From an uncultured Eubacterium sp. (GTDB lineage: Bacteria; Bacillota; Clostridia; Lachnospirales; Lachnospiraceae), in assembly GCA_934316925.1 (NCBI GenBank), contig CAKREC010000008.1, positions 1 through 62,812 of the forward strand: a stretch of 62,812 bases of DNA. The letters are read 5' to 3'. A program made the position numbers and the translations under genes. Below are positions 15,771 to 23,795 of the stretch, one piece after another. The stretch's first letter is position 1. Every line of letters begins with the position of its first letter. The notes beneath the pieces were generated by a model. The model searched no databases, had not been told where the DNA came from, and worked only from the letters and a program-made list of their open reading frames with translations.

Positions 15771-16745
15771 ATGCAGACTACAATTCCGGAGCCAAACAGA
15801 CCGGAGTACTATGACCGACTGGCAGAACTCATGGATGAGGGGACGCTGGAATTGATCCAGGAGGATGGCATCTGCCGCATGGTATATCTGATGAATGATG
15901 CGGTGGAGAGTTTCCTTATTTTTGAAGACGCCGTTGTGACAGGCGTTTGTTTGAGCGATGTTCCGGGGAAGACACAGGCATCGCTCGAATTGTATAAAGA
16001 CCGTTATATTCTCTGTGTCATGCAGGGGGATCAGAACGCATTTACGATTTCTTTTACGAAACTTCTGTTTCAGATGAGTTTCTATGATTATGGAGAGACC
16101 GGGCATTTCTGGCGGGCCGGGGATGAAGATCTCCGCTGGATCCAGTATCTGCTTTTTGTCATTCGGGATAAGCTTTTGTATCTGGGAAACGATGCGGCAA
16201 ACGATATGGAATACGAGCTTGGCATTTTGGCTGCATTTGAACCACTATGGCTTTTTTCGGCTGTGCCGCCCCAGTATGATGGCCCTTATGTGGCTACTGA
16301 TCAGGCAAAGGCACATGCGGCAGAACTCATGAAGCAAATAGCAGAGGACGTGGGAGATTTCTCGTTTGCCAGAAGTGTTGAACGATATTTGCGAAAACCA
16401 ACGGTTCAAAAAGTTGTGCGACTTGCCGATAAACTTCAAAAGAGAAAACATTTTCCTCTGGTCTATGAGATCATCAAGATGTTACAACAGGCGGGAAGCC
16501 AGTATCCGAAAAGAAAATATGAACGGATTGAAACTCCGCTTGTGCAGAAAGTGAAAGAACGAAAAGCGGAGCTGGAGCATCAGGGCAATACGGTGTTTAT
16601 GCTGTGGCAGGAGCCATTTGTCATAGGCAAGCAGGATGTTCCGTTTCTGGTGCAGCTACTGGTGATCGATACTTCCGGATTTCGCAAGAAGTCGCGTGTG
16701 GAACTTTATGAGATTTCAGGGGAAATATGGGAGGAGCTTTTATGA
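15771..16745 (+). CDS. Protein of unknown function (possibly DUF3878)
   Basis: 324 residues, soluble, acidic, no signal peptide. I cannot assign a function; the overall look (PEPNRPEYYDRLAELMDEGTLELI...YLLFVIRDKLLYLGNDAANDMEYELGILAAFEPLW) recalls the uncharacterised DUF3878 group of Clostridia, but this is from memory and not certain. The ATG at 15771 is used because GGAGGA sits in front of it; a GTG at 15756 would overlap that site. Its stop overlaps the next gene by four bases (ATGA), so the two unknown genes are coupled and probably act together. Confidence 0.55.
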   Translation: MQTTIPEPNRPEYYDRLAELMDEGTLELIQEDGICRMVYLMNDAVESFLIFEDAVVTGVCLSDVPGKTQASLELYKDRYILCVMQGDQNAFTISFTKLLFQMSFYDYGETGHFWRAGDEDLRWIQYLLFVIRDKLLYLGNDAANDMEYELGILAAFEPLWLFSAVPPQYDGPYVATDQAKAHAAELMKQIAEDVGDFSFARSVERYLRKPTVQKVVRLADKLQKRKHFPLVYEIIKMLQQAGSQYPKRKYERIETPLVQKVKERKAELEHQGNTVFMLWQEPFVIGKQDVPFLVQLLVIDTSGFRKKSRVELYEISGEIWEELL

Positions 16746-17353
16746 AAGTAGGAGAAGCAAGACATACCTATAGTGCCCAGCTTCGTGCATACAATGAAAA
16801 AAAGTATGACCTGGCGCTAAAAAGGAACGAGTTACAGGAAAAGATCAAGACAACAGAGAATGGCAGCGTGATCTATGCGGATGAAGCTGCGTCACTGGAA
16901 CTTACCTATCAGGCTGTTTCCGACAAATATGATGAGTACAGTACATATATGGATCAACTGATGGCGCAGTTTGATAATAAGATGAACGAGATCTCGACCA
17001 AGCAGAGTGCCGAAGCGGAAAAGGAAGGCTTTGACGAACTGGCAAAGATCATTACAGTTGCCAGACGGCTTATGCATGGAGACATTGTCCCGGCGTCCGA
17101 TGAGAAAAAGCTGATGGAATACGATTCAGATCTGTATCAGATGGCGAAAAATGCGCAGATGCTGGCGCAGTCACGCGAAAAGAAAAAATATGATTCGCTG
17201 TGGGAGGATGAAGAGAAAAAGGAAAAAGTAGATGCGATGGAAGCAGCTGATGGACAGGAGGCGTTTGCGTCCGGACCGGAAGTTGTGAGTGTTGCAGACA
17301 CGATAGCAGCGGCAACAGAGAGTGGAACAAGTGGAGATTCGTCGAATCTTTGA
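16742..17353 (+). CDS. Coiled-coil protein of unknown function
   Basis: 203 residues, with a strongly charged helical N-terminal half (residues about 8-90, YSAQLRAYNEKKYDLALKRNELQEKI..) that should form a coiled coil, then a compact motif (ARRLMHGDIVPASDEKKLMEYDSDLYQMAKNAQMLA...YDSLWEDEEKK) and a disordered Ala/Ser tail. There is no signal peptide. GGGAGGAG before the ATG at 16742 rules out the earlier in-frame ATG at 16727. It overlaps the preceding unknown gene by four bases. I do not recognise a characterised family; a cytoplasmic adaptor or a motility- or envelope-linked role would be a guess. Confidence 0.55.
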   Translation: MKVGEARHTYSAQLRAYNEKKYDLALKRNELQEKIKTTENGSVIYADEAASLELTYQAVSDKYDEYSTYMDQLMAQFDNKMNEISTKQSAEAEKEGFDELAKIITVARRLMHGDIVPASDEKKLMEYDSDLYQMAKNAQMLAQSREKKKYDSLWEDEEKKEKVDAMEAADGQEAFASGPEVVSVADTIAAATESGTSGDSSNL

Positions 17354-17389
17354 ACCTGTTTTTGAGAATGAAAAAATTTTTAAACAGGT
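17354..17389. repeat. Inverted repeat in front of the T-box promoter
   Basis: ACCTGTTT (17354-17361) and AAACAGGT (17382-17389) form a perfect 8-bp stem right after the stop of the coiled-coil gene and just before the TTGACA box. There is no U-run, so it is either a weak terminator or an operator-like site. Confidence 0.45.
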
Positions 17390-17390
17390 G

Positions 17391-17419
17391 TTGACAAATT
17401 AAAAAAATGGGACTATGAT
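17391..17419 (+). promoter_or_regulatory. Promoter of the T-box / cstA transcript
   Basis: TTGACA (17391-17396), a 17-base spacer and TATGAT (17414-17419), an almost perfect sigma-A promoter. Transcription should begin near 17426, giving a leader of about 450 bases before the cstA start. Confidence 0.85.
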
Positions 17420-17425
17420 AGAGCC

Positions 17426-17791
17426 AATTCATAGGACAAAAGCAAAGAACAGGATATGACTTCCCGCATCACCGCTTACAGAAAGCCGTTATTTGTGAGA
17501 GACGGTAACAAGGCACGGAGAAGCCCTCACCTGCGAGCCGCTTTCGTGAAACGTATGACCTATTACATACTTAGTAGCGCAGAGCCGGAAGCCCACCGTT
17601 ATCCGGGAAGACCATCTGGGAGAACATGACATAGAGATCTGGTTGTGTGTTTTACAGGTGGTTATCGAGAGGTCAGCAGCAAGATGCTGGCAAGCAAAGT
17701 GGTATCGCGGAAGTGAGAACGACGCATTCAGCCTTCGTCTTTGCAGGGTAAATCAGAATTGATTTATCGTGCAAAGAAGGAGGCTTTTTTT
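17426..17791 (+). ncRNA. T-box leader (tRNA-sensing attenuator)
   Basis: The hallmark T-box sequence AAAGTGGTATCGCGGAAG (17696-17713) is present, with UGGU able to pair with an uncharged tRNA ending ACCA. A stem III hairpin (CAGCA..TGCTG) lies just before it. The switch can be read directly: GCAAAG (17694-17699) can pair with CTTTGC (17739-17744) as antiterminator, while CTTTGCA (17739-17745) can instead pair with TGCAAAG (17770-17776) as terminator, followed by seven T residues (17785-17791). Stem I is long and its specifier is not certain. GAAC-ATG-A at 17622-17629 would read Met, but other triplets are possible. The downstream transporter is thus predicted to be induced by amino-acid starvation. 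This fills the gene-free stretch 17354-17883. Confidence 0.85.
17730..17791 (+). terminator. Regulated terminator of the T-box leader
   Basis: Left arm AGCCTTCGTCTTTGCA (17730-17745), right arm TGCAAAGAAGGAGGCT (17770-17785), then a T-run. Part of its left arm is shared with the antiterminator. Confidence 0.85.
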
Positions 17792-17883
17792 ATTGAACTA
17801 ATTGCCTGCAGGTATTACTTTTGCCCTGTGAAAATAAGTATAGAAAGAGGAGTGCGAAAAAGCACTTCAGATTGGAGGATGTT

Positions 17884-19623
17884 ATGAATACACTGGTTAT
17901 TGTTCTGATCGCTGCAGTTGTTCTGATCACGGCATATGTTTTTTACGGAAGATGGCTGGCAAAAAAATGGGGCATCGATCCGAAAGCGGAGACCCCGGCA
18001 GTAAAATTTAAAGATGGAAAAGACTATGTACCGACGAATGGCTGGACCGTTTTCAGTCACCAATTCTCGTCAATTGCCGGAGCGGGTCCTGTCACAGGAG
18101 CAATTCAGGCAGCTGCCTTTGGATGGCTTCCTGTTTTACTGTGGATCCTGATCGGTGGCGTTTTTTTTGGCGCCGTTACCGATTTTGGCGCTTTATATGC
18201 ATCGGTAAAGAACCAGGGAAAATCCATGGGCGTGCTGATTGAAAAGTATATCGGCAAATTAGGACGTAAATTGTTTTTGCTGTTCTGCTGGTTGTTCACA
18301 CTGATCGTAACGGCTGCATTTGCTGATATGGTAGCAGGAACCTTTAATGCGTTTTCGGTTGAAAATCCGGGTGAGTTGGCAAAAACGGCAACCACGAATG
18401 GAGCTGCCGGCATGGTATCGATCATGTTTATGGTATTTGCTGTCATATTTGGTCTGTTGCAGAAAAAGTTCAATCTTTCCGGATGGAAACAGGCGGTAGT
18501 TGCTATTCTCTGCATCGTGTTATCGTTTGCAATTGGTATGAAGTGTCCATTGATCTTTGGAAAGAATACATGGAGTTACATTACTTTTGTTTATATCTTT
18601 TTTGCCGCCGTATTGCCAATGTGGTTGATGAAGCAGCCAAGAGATTATATGACAACGTTTATGTTTATCTGCATGATCGCCGGAGCGGTATTTGGACTGT
18701 TTGTTGCTCATCCGGGAATGAATCTTCCGGTTTGCACAGGATTTAACAATGATAAATTAGGATCTATGTTCCCAATTTTGTTTGTAACGGTTGCCTGCGG
18801 TGCGGTATCCGGATTCCACAGTCTGGTTTCATCCGGTACGTCATCCAAGACCATTGCCAATGAAAAAGATATGTTGAAAGTCGGATATGGAGCTATGATC
18901 CTGGAGAGTTTGCTTGCGGTATTGGCACTTTGTGTAGCAGGCGCAGCGGCTGGCGTAGATGGAACTCCTGCTGTTGGAACTCCGTTTCAGATCTTTAGCC
19001 GTGGCGTAGCAGGATTCTTTGAAATGTTTGGTGTTCCTGTATATGTTGCTACCGTATTTATGACGATGTGTGTATCGGCACTGGCTTTGACCAGTCTGGA
19101 TGCGGTCGCACGAATCGGCAGAATGAGTTTTCAGGAGCTTTTCAGTGTTGATGATATGGAACACGCGGCTCCTTGGAGAAAATTGTTCTGCAATACATAT
19201 TTTGCTACTGTTGTTACACTGGTTTGTGGATTTGTTCTTACCAAAATTGGTTACGCGAACATCTGGCCATTGTTTGGCTCTGCCAACCAGCTGCTGAGTG
19301 CATTGGTATTGATCACATTGTGTGTATTTACGAAAGTGACAGGAAGAAGCAATAAGATGTTGTTCCCACCATTAGTCATCATGCTCTGTGTAACATTTAC
19401 CGCATTGGTCCAGCGTCTGATTGCAATGGTAACAGCAATCCGTGTTGCTGCAACAACAACGATCCCGGCTGGGGATACGACATGGGGCGCTGTATTTATT
19501 GCCAATGGACTTCAGCTCATCATCGCAGTCCTTTTGATCATCCTCGGTGTTACGATCGTTGTAAATTCAATGAAGAGTTATGTTCAGAGTAAGAAAAACA
19601 GCGAGCAGGCAAAGGAAAATTAA
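17884..19623 (+). CDS. cstA: CstA-family transporter
   Basis: A 579-residue membrane protein of the carbon starvation A family, whose studied members (CstA, BtsT) carry peptides or pyruvate. Some fifteen hydrophobic segments are visible. Typical family sequence is seen at KDYVPTNGWTVFSHQFSSIAGAGPVTGAIQAAAFGWLPVLLWILIGG and SGFHSLVSSGTSSKTIANEKD. GGAGG before the ATG at 17884 fixes the start. The T-box leader ties its expression to an uncharged tRNA, which points to amino-acid or peptide uptake rather than a general carbon-starvation response; that conclusion is inferred. A strong terminator follows. Confidence 0.9.
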   Translation: MNTLVIVLIAAVVLITAYVFYGRWLAKKWGIDPKAETPAVKFKDGKDYVPTNGWTVFSHQFSSIAGAGPVTGAIQAAAFGWLPVLLWILIGGVFFGAVTDFGALYASVKNQGKSMGVLIEKYIGKLGRKLFLLFCWLFTLIVTAAFADMVAGTFNAFSVENPGELAKTATTNGAAGMVSIMFMVFAVIFGLLQKKFNLSGWKQAVVAILCIVLSFAIGMKCPLIFGKNTWSYITFVYIFFAAVLPMWLMKQPRDYMTTFMFICMIAGAVFGLFVAHPGMNLPVCTGFNNDKLGSMFPILFVTVACGAVSGFHSLVSSGTSSKTIANEKDMLKVGYGAMILESLLAVLALCVAGAAAGVDGTPAVGTPFQIFSRGVAGFFEMFGVPVYVATVFMTMCVSALALTSLDAVARIGRMSFQELFSVDDMEHAAPWRKLFCNTYFATVVTLVCGFVLTKIGYANIWPLFGSANQLLSALVLITLCVFTKVTGRSNKMLFPPLVIMLCVTFTALVQRLIAMVTAIRVAATTTIPAGDTTWGAVFIANGLQLIIAVLLIILGVTIVVNSMKSYVQSKKNSEQAKEN

Positions 19624-19648
19624 TCCATTCATATTGAATAAAAAGAAA

Positions 19649-19693
19649 AAGCAATTTGTGGGAATCTGTGTGATCCCATGAATTGCTTTTTTT
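19649..19693 (+). terminator. Terminator after cstA
   Basis: AAGCAATTTGTGGGA and TCCCATGAATTGC form a long stem that ends in a run of seven T residues. It lies immediately before the ArsR operon promoter. Confidence 0.88.
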
Positions 19694-19695
19694 GC

Positions 19696-19724
19696 TTGAC
19701 AAAATAAAATAGATTGTTTATCAT
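19696..19724 (+). promoter_or_regulatory. Promoter of the metal-efflux operon
   Basis: TTGACA (19696-19701), 17 bases, TATCAT (19719-19724). The -10 box touches the ArsR-type operator, so a bound repressor would block the start of transcription. Confidence 0.8.
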
Positions 19725-19727
19725 GAA

Positions 19728-19749
19728 CATATGAATAATTGTTCATATG
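19728..19749. promoter_or_regulatory. ArsR/CzrA-type operator
   Basis: A 22-base inverted repeat, CATATGAA, six bases, TTCATATG, just downstream of the -10 box. The ATATGAA..TTCATAT form is characteristic of metal-sensing ArsR-family repressors (CadC, CzrA, SmtB), and the regulator gene follows directly. Confidence 0.8.
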
Positions 19750-19770
19750 ATAAAAGATTGGAGGGACGCC

Positions 19771-20124
19771 ATGGAACAATTGGATTGTTGCGAAGGAAAA
19801 GAGATTCATAAGGACCGTCTTGCGATTGTTACGGCACATTTGCCGGAAGAGGAAAAACTCTATGATCTTGCAGAATTATTCAAGGTGTTTGGTGATTCTA
19901 CCAGAATCCGAATTTTGTTTGTCCTGTTTGAATCGGATGTATGTGTGTGTGATCTGGCGGAGGCATTACAGATGACCCAGTCAGCGATTTCACATCAATT
20001 GAAAATTTTGAAGCAAAATAAACTGGTCAAGAGTCAACGAGAAGGAAAATCGGTTTTCTATTCCCTTGCGGATGAACATGTAAGAACGATAATCGCGCAG
20101 GGTATGGACCACATTGAAGAATAA
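19771..20124 (+). CDS. ArsR-family metal-sensing repressor (CadC/CzrA-like)
   Basis: A 117-residue winged-helix repressor. The recognition helix lies in LAEALQMTQSAISHQLKILKQNKLV. Two metal sites can be read: the alpha-5 zinc site follows the classical DxH-x10-Hx2E pattern in DEHVRTIIAQGMDHIEE, and the CVC pair in SDVCVCDL together with N-terminal CC suggests an additional alpha-3N-type thiolate site used for Cd/Pb. ATG at 19771 is chosen from GGAGGG in front of it. It is the first gene of an operon with an HMA protein and a P1B ATPase and should release the operator on Zn/Cd/Pb binding. Confidence 0.9.
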   Translation: MEQLDCCEGKEIHKDRLAIVTAHLPEEEKLYDLAELFKVFGDSTRIRILFVLFESDVCVCDLAEALQMTQSAISHQLKILKQNKLVKSQREGKSVFYSLADEHVRTIIAQGMDHIEE

Positions 20125-20139
20125 TTGGAGGAAAAGACT

Positions 20140-20358
20140 ATGAAAAAGAAATTTAAATTACAGGATCTGGATTGTGCAAACTGTGCAGCAAAGATGGAAG
20201 ATGCTATTAACAAGATTGACGGAGTTTCACAGGCTACCGTAAGCTTTATGATGCAGAAGCTTACCATTGAGGCAGATGATGAAAGATTTGAAGAGATTAT
20301 GGACGAAGTTGTGAAAGTGTGTCAGAAGGTAGAGCCGGATTGCCAGATTATCCGCTAA
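20140..20358 (+). CDS. Stand-alone HMA metal-binding protein
   Basis: A 72-residue heavy-metal-associated domain (KLQDLDCANCAAKMEDAINKIDGVSQATVSFMMQKLTIEAD) with the CxxC metal site preceded by Asp (DCANC), the form found in Zn/Cd/Pb ATPases rather than copper ones (which have MxCxxC). Normally this domain is fused to the N-terminus of the ATPase; here it is a separate gene between the repressor and the pump and probably delivers metal to it. GGAGGA before the ATG at 20140 sets the start. Confidence 0.88.
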   Translation: MKKKFKLQDLDCANCAAKMEDAINKIDGVSQATVSFMMQKLTIEADDERFEEIMDEVVKVCQKVEPDCQIIR

Positions 20359-20401
20359 GGAAAAGACACATACTGTTTATGTGACAAAAAGGAGGAAATC
20401 T

Positions 20402-22273
20402 ATGACAGACAAGCAAAAAAAGATGCGTCTTCGCATTATCATTGCCTTAGTGATCTATGGTCTGCTTGTAGTGCTGCAGCATGTGGTCATCCCGGAAGGC
20501 TTTTTGACCAAACTCTCATGGTTTATTTTATATGTAATTCCATATTTGATCGCAGGCTATGATATTGTATGGAAAGCATTGCGGAATATCGTGCGTGGTC
20601 AGATATTTGATGAGTGTTTCTTGATGATGATCGCTACGTTTGGAGGTTTTGCCGTTGGTGAGTTTTCAGAATCGGTAGCCGTTATGCTGTTTTATCAGGT
20701 GGGAGAATTGTTCCAGTCTTATGCCGTTGGTAAGTCCAGACAGTCGATCACGGAGTTGATGGACATCTGCCCGGAATATGCGAATATCGAGGTGGATGGA
20801 CAGTTGCAGCAGGTTGATCCGGATGACGTCGAGATCGGACAGATCATCGTGATCAAACCCGGAGAAAAAGTTCCTCTGGATGGTGTTGTCGTTTCCGGAG
20901 ATTCTCTTTTGGATACAAAAGCCCTGACTGGTGAGTCAGTTCCTCGTCAGATTCATGAAGGAGAAGAGATCATCAGTGGATGTGTCAATGGAGAGGGAAC
21001 ATTGCAGGTACGGGTTACCAAGGAATTTGATGATTCTACCGTAGCAAGGATTCTGGAATTGGTGGAAAATGCGAGCAGCAAGAAAGCCAAGATGGAAAAC
21101 TTTATTACTCGTTTTGCCCGTTACTATACACCGGTCGTTACAATCGGAGCAGCACTTCTTGCTGTCGTTCCACCTTTGATCCTTCATGGTGGCTGGAGTG
21201 ACTGGATCCTGCGTGCTTGTATCTTTTTAGTAATTTCCTGCCCATGCGCATTGGTTATTTCGGTACCAATGGGATTCTTTGGTGGTATTGGAGCTGCTTC
21301 CAAGAAAGGAATTTTAGTAAAGGGCAGCAATTATCTGGAGGTAGCAGCTTCTTTGCATACGGTTGTATTTGACAAAACCGGAACACTGACCAAAGGACAG
21401 TTTAAAGTCGTTGAAGTTGCGCCACAGCAGGTGTCAAAGGACGAATTGCTGGAGATTGCGGCATTGACAGAAGGTTATTCCAATCATCCGATTGCCCGGT
21501 CGATCGAAGAGGCTTATGGAAAAACAATTGATACATCGCGAGCTCTTGATGTAAAAGAGATTGCCGGTCATGGTCTGTCCGCCAGTGTGGATGGCCGTAC
21601 AACATGGGTTGGAAATTACAAACTCATGGAGTCGGAGAATATTTCCTATGTTCCTTGCAAAGAAATAGGAACGATCGTGTATGTAGCAGATGACAGAGGA
21701 TTTCTCGGTTATATAAGAATTTCCGATGTGATCAAGGAAGGAGCTGCCGATGCGATCAATGGCATGAAGCAGGCAGGTGTCGACCGTTGTATCATGCTGA
21801 CAGGTGACCAGAATGATGTCGCAGCAAAAGTTGCGGAGCAGCTGCATCTGGATGAATACCATGCAGAACTTTTACCGGCAGATAAACTCACAAAGGTAGA
21901 AAAACTGATTTCGGCAGAGCGTGAAAAAGAAAAACTGGCATTTGTTGGCGATGGTATCAATGACGCTCCGGTACTGACCAGAGCGGATGTGGGATTCGCC
22001 ATGGGAAGTCTTGGATCCGATGCTGCGATCGAGGCGGCAGATATTGTTATCATGGATGACGATCTTGGAAAGATTCCTACGATGATCCGTATTGCCAAAA
22101 AGACGATCCGCATTGTCAAAGAAAATATTGTATTTGCGCTGGCAGTTAAGATTGTTGTTCTGATTCTTGGTGCGCTGGGAGTTGCGAACATGTGGGAAGC
22201 CGTATTTGCTGATGTAGGAGTTTCTGTTCTGGCGATTTTGAATGCGATGCGGGCACTTCAAAACAATGAATGA
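20402..22273 (+). CDS. cadA: P1B-type ATPase, Zn/Cd/Pb exporter
   Basis: A 623-residue heavy-metal P-type ATPase. The transmembrane metal site is CPCALVIS, the phosphorylation motif DKTGTLTKG, the phosphatase motif TGES, the nucleotide-binding HP motif is in SNHPIARS, and the hinge is GDGINDAPVL. There are about eight membrane helices. It lacks the fused N-terminal HMA domain, which is supplied by the gene just upstream. Cytoplasmic Zn/Cd/Pb export is inferred from the CPC motif, the DCANC-type HMA and the CadC-like regulator. AAGGAGG precedes the ATG at 20402. Confidence 0.92.
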   Translation: MTDKQKKMRLRIIIALVIYGLLVVLQHVVIPEGFLTKLSWFILYVIPYLIAGYDIVWKALRNIVRGQIFDECFLMMIATFGGFAVGEFSESVAVMLFYQVGELFQSYAVGKSRQSITELMDICPEYANIEVDGQLQQVDPDDVEIGQIIVIKPGEKVPLDGVVVSGDSLLDTKALTGESVPRQIHEGEEIISGCVNGEGTLQVRVTKEFDDSTVARILELVENASSKKAKMENFITRFARYYTPVVTIGAALLAVVPPLILHGGWSDWILRACIFLVISCPCALVISVPMGFFGGIGAASKKGILVKGSNYLEVAASLHTVVFDKTGTLTKGQFKVVEVAPQQVSKDELLEIAALTEGYSNHPIARSIEEAYGKTIDTSRALDVKEIAGHGLSASVDGRTTWVGNYKLMESENISYVPCKEIGTIVYVADDRGFLGYIRISDVIKEGAADAINGMKQAGVDRCIMLTGDQNDVAAKVAEQLHLDEYHAELLPADKLTKVEKLISAEREKEKLAFVGDGINDAPVLTRADVGFAMGSLGSDAAIEAADIVIMDDDLGKIPTMIRIAKKTIRIVKENIVFALAVKIVVLILGALGVANMWEAVFADVGVSVLAILNAMRALQNNE

Positions 22274-22302
22274 TTGTCAAAAGTGACAAAATATAGTATA
22301 AT
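22274..22302 (+). promoter_or_regulatory. Promoter of the citrate synthase gene
   Basis: TTGTCA (22274-22279), 17-base spacer and a perfect TATAAT (22297-22302), right after the cadA stop. The predicted start near 22309 places the following hairpin inside the gltA leader. Confidence 0.75.
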
Positions 22303-22334
22303 TTCATAGATAATGCTTGCCAAAGCAGAAGAAA

Positions 22335-22363
22335 GGTGCGAAGTATTTACTCGCACCTTTTTT
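22335..22363 (+). terminator. Terminator-like hairpin in the gltA leader
   Basis: GGTGCGA (22335-22341) and TCGCACC (22351-22357) pair perfectly and are followed by six T residues. It lies downstream of the only visible gltA promoter and about 30 bases before the gene, so besides ending cadA read-through it could attenuate gltA. Confidence 0.75.
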
Positions 22364-22392
22364 GAAACAGTTTAGGAAAGGGGGCTGCCGGA

Positions 22393-23766
22393 TTGGATAA
22401 TAAGTCGATGATGGAGCTGAGTGATCGTTTGAATGACAAATTTGATGACTTGGTCAATTATTGCATGGTGTCTGGTGCCATTGATTTAAATTTATATAGT
22501 GAGTATGATGTGAAGAGGGGACTGCGTGATGCCAATGGACGAGGAGTTCTTACAGGACTGACAGAGATTTCTGATGTCATTGGTATGAAGAGTGTAGACG
22601 GGAAAAAAGTTCCCTGTGAGGGAGAATTATATTATCAGGGATATAATGTACAGCATTTGGTAGAAAGTTATGCAACCAGAAGATATGCGTTTGAAGAAAT
22701 TACATATTTATTATTGTTTGGAAAGCTGCCGGATCAGAAACAACTGAAAGATTTTACGGAGATTCTGAGCAGTCTGCAGGAATTGTCCGGTCAGTTTGTG
22801 CGCGATGTTATTATGAAAGCACCGAGTGCCAACATTATGAATGCACTGCAGAAAAGTGTGCTCACGCTGTACTCGTATGATGAAAATCCGGACGATATTT
22901 CTGTACCAAATGTGCTGCGACAGTCTTTGCAGTTGATCGGTAAGATCCCGATGATCGCAGTATATGCGTACCATTCGTATCGCCATTTTAAGTTTGATGA
23001 TACACTGTATATCCGCACTCCGAGAAATGATATGTCGACAGCGGAGAATATTTTGCAGATGTTACGCGAAGATGGTGAATTTACGGAACTGGAAGCCCGT
23101 GTCTTGGATATTGCGCTGGTGCTTCATGCAGAACATGGAGGCGGAAACAACTCTACATTTGCCAACCATGTTGTAACTTCTTCCGGAACCGATACGTATT
23201 CGGCGATTTCAGCTTCTATTGCTTCTTTGAAAGGACCGCGTCATGGTGGTGCCAATCTGAAAGTACTGCAGATGTTTGATGATCTCAAAGAGCATTGTCC
23301 AAACTGGGAAGACCGCCAACAGGTTGAGGCATATCTGACGGATGTTTTGAACAAAAAGGCATTTGATGGTTCCGGACTGATCTATGGCATGGGACATGCT
23401 GTATATACGGATTCGGATCCAAGAGAAGTGGTTTTAAAAGAGTATGCCGAGAAACTGGCGGAGGAAAAAGGCTGTCAGGATGAATTTGCTTTATACAATA
23501 TGGTAGAAGAGATTTCTAAGAAACTGATCATGGAAAAACACCGCCGTTTTAAACCGGTCTGTGCCAATGTGGATTTTTACAGCGGATTTGTGTATAACAT
23601 GCTTAGAATACCAAGAGAATTGTTCACACCGATCTTTGCGATCGCACGTATTTCCGGATGGAGCGCGCATCGTCTCGAAGAACTTGTGAACAAAGGAAAG
23701 ATTATCCGTCCTGCCTATAAGTATGTAGGACATCATGTGAAATTCGAAGATATTGAAAACCGGTAA
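22393..23766 (+). CDS. gltA: Citrate synthase
   Basis: 457 residues, condensing oxaloacetate and acetyl-CoA to citrate in the cytoplasm. The catalytic His regions are seen in LVLHAEHGGGNNSTFANHVV and GLIYGMGHAVYTDSDPR, and the CoA/oxaloacetate loop in ASIASLKGPRHGGANLKV. The length and the internal SVLTLYSYDENPDD segment fit the longer clostridial form. The start is TTG at 22393, which has GGAAAGGGGG at good distance; the ATG at 22408 would be too far from it. No aconitase or isocitrate dehydrogenase gene is next to it. Glutamate supply is the likely use in an anaerobe. Confidence 0.92.
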   Translation: MDNKSMMELSDRLNDKFDDLVNYCMVSGAIDLNLYSEYDVKRGLRDANGRGVLTGLTEISDVIGMKSVDGKKVPCEGELYYQGYNVQHLVESYATRRYAFEEITYLLLFGKLPDQKQLKDFTEILSSLQELSGQFVRDVIMKAPSANIMNALQKSVLTLYSYDENPDDISVPNVLRQSLQLIGKIPMIAVYAYHSYRHFKFDDTLYIRTPRNDMSTAENILQMLREDGEFTELEARVLDIALVLHAEHGGGNNSTFANHVVTSSGTDTYSAISASIASLKGPRHGGANLKVLQMFDDLKEHCPNWEDRQQVEAYLTDVLNKKAFDGSGLIYGMGHAVYTDSDPREVVLKEYAEKLAEEKGCQDEFALYNMVEEISKKLIMEKHRRFKPVCANVDFYSGFVYNMLRIPRELFTPIFAIARISGWSAHRLEELVNKGKIIRPAYKYVGHHVKFEDIENR

Positions 23767-23795
23767 CTTGTAAAGCTTTTGGAAATGGTGTAAAT

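Noticed and set aside
17426..17690. A lysine, SAM or cobalamin riboswitch in the leader of cstA
   Set aside because: The conserved cores of those classes were looked for and not found; the T-box sequence and switch explain the element.
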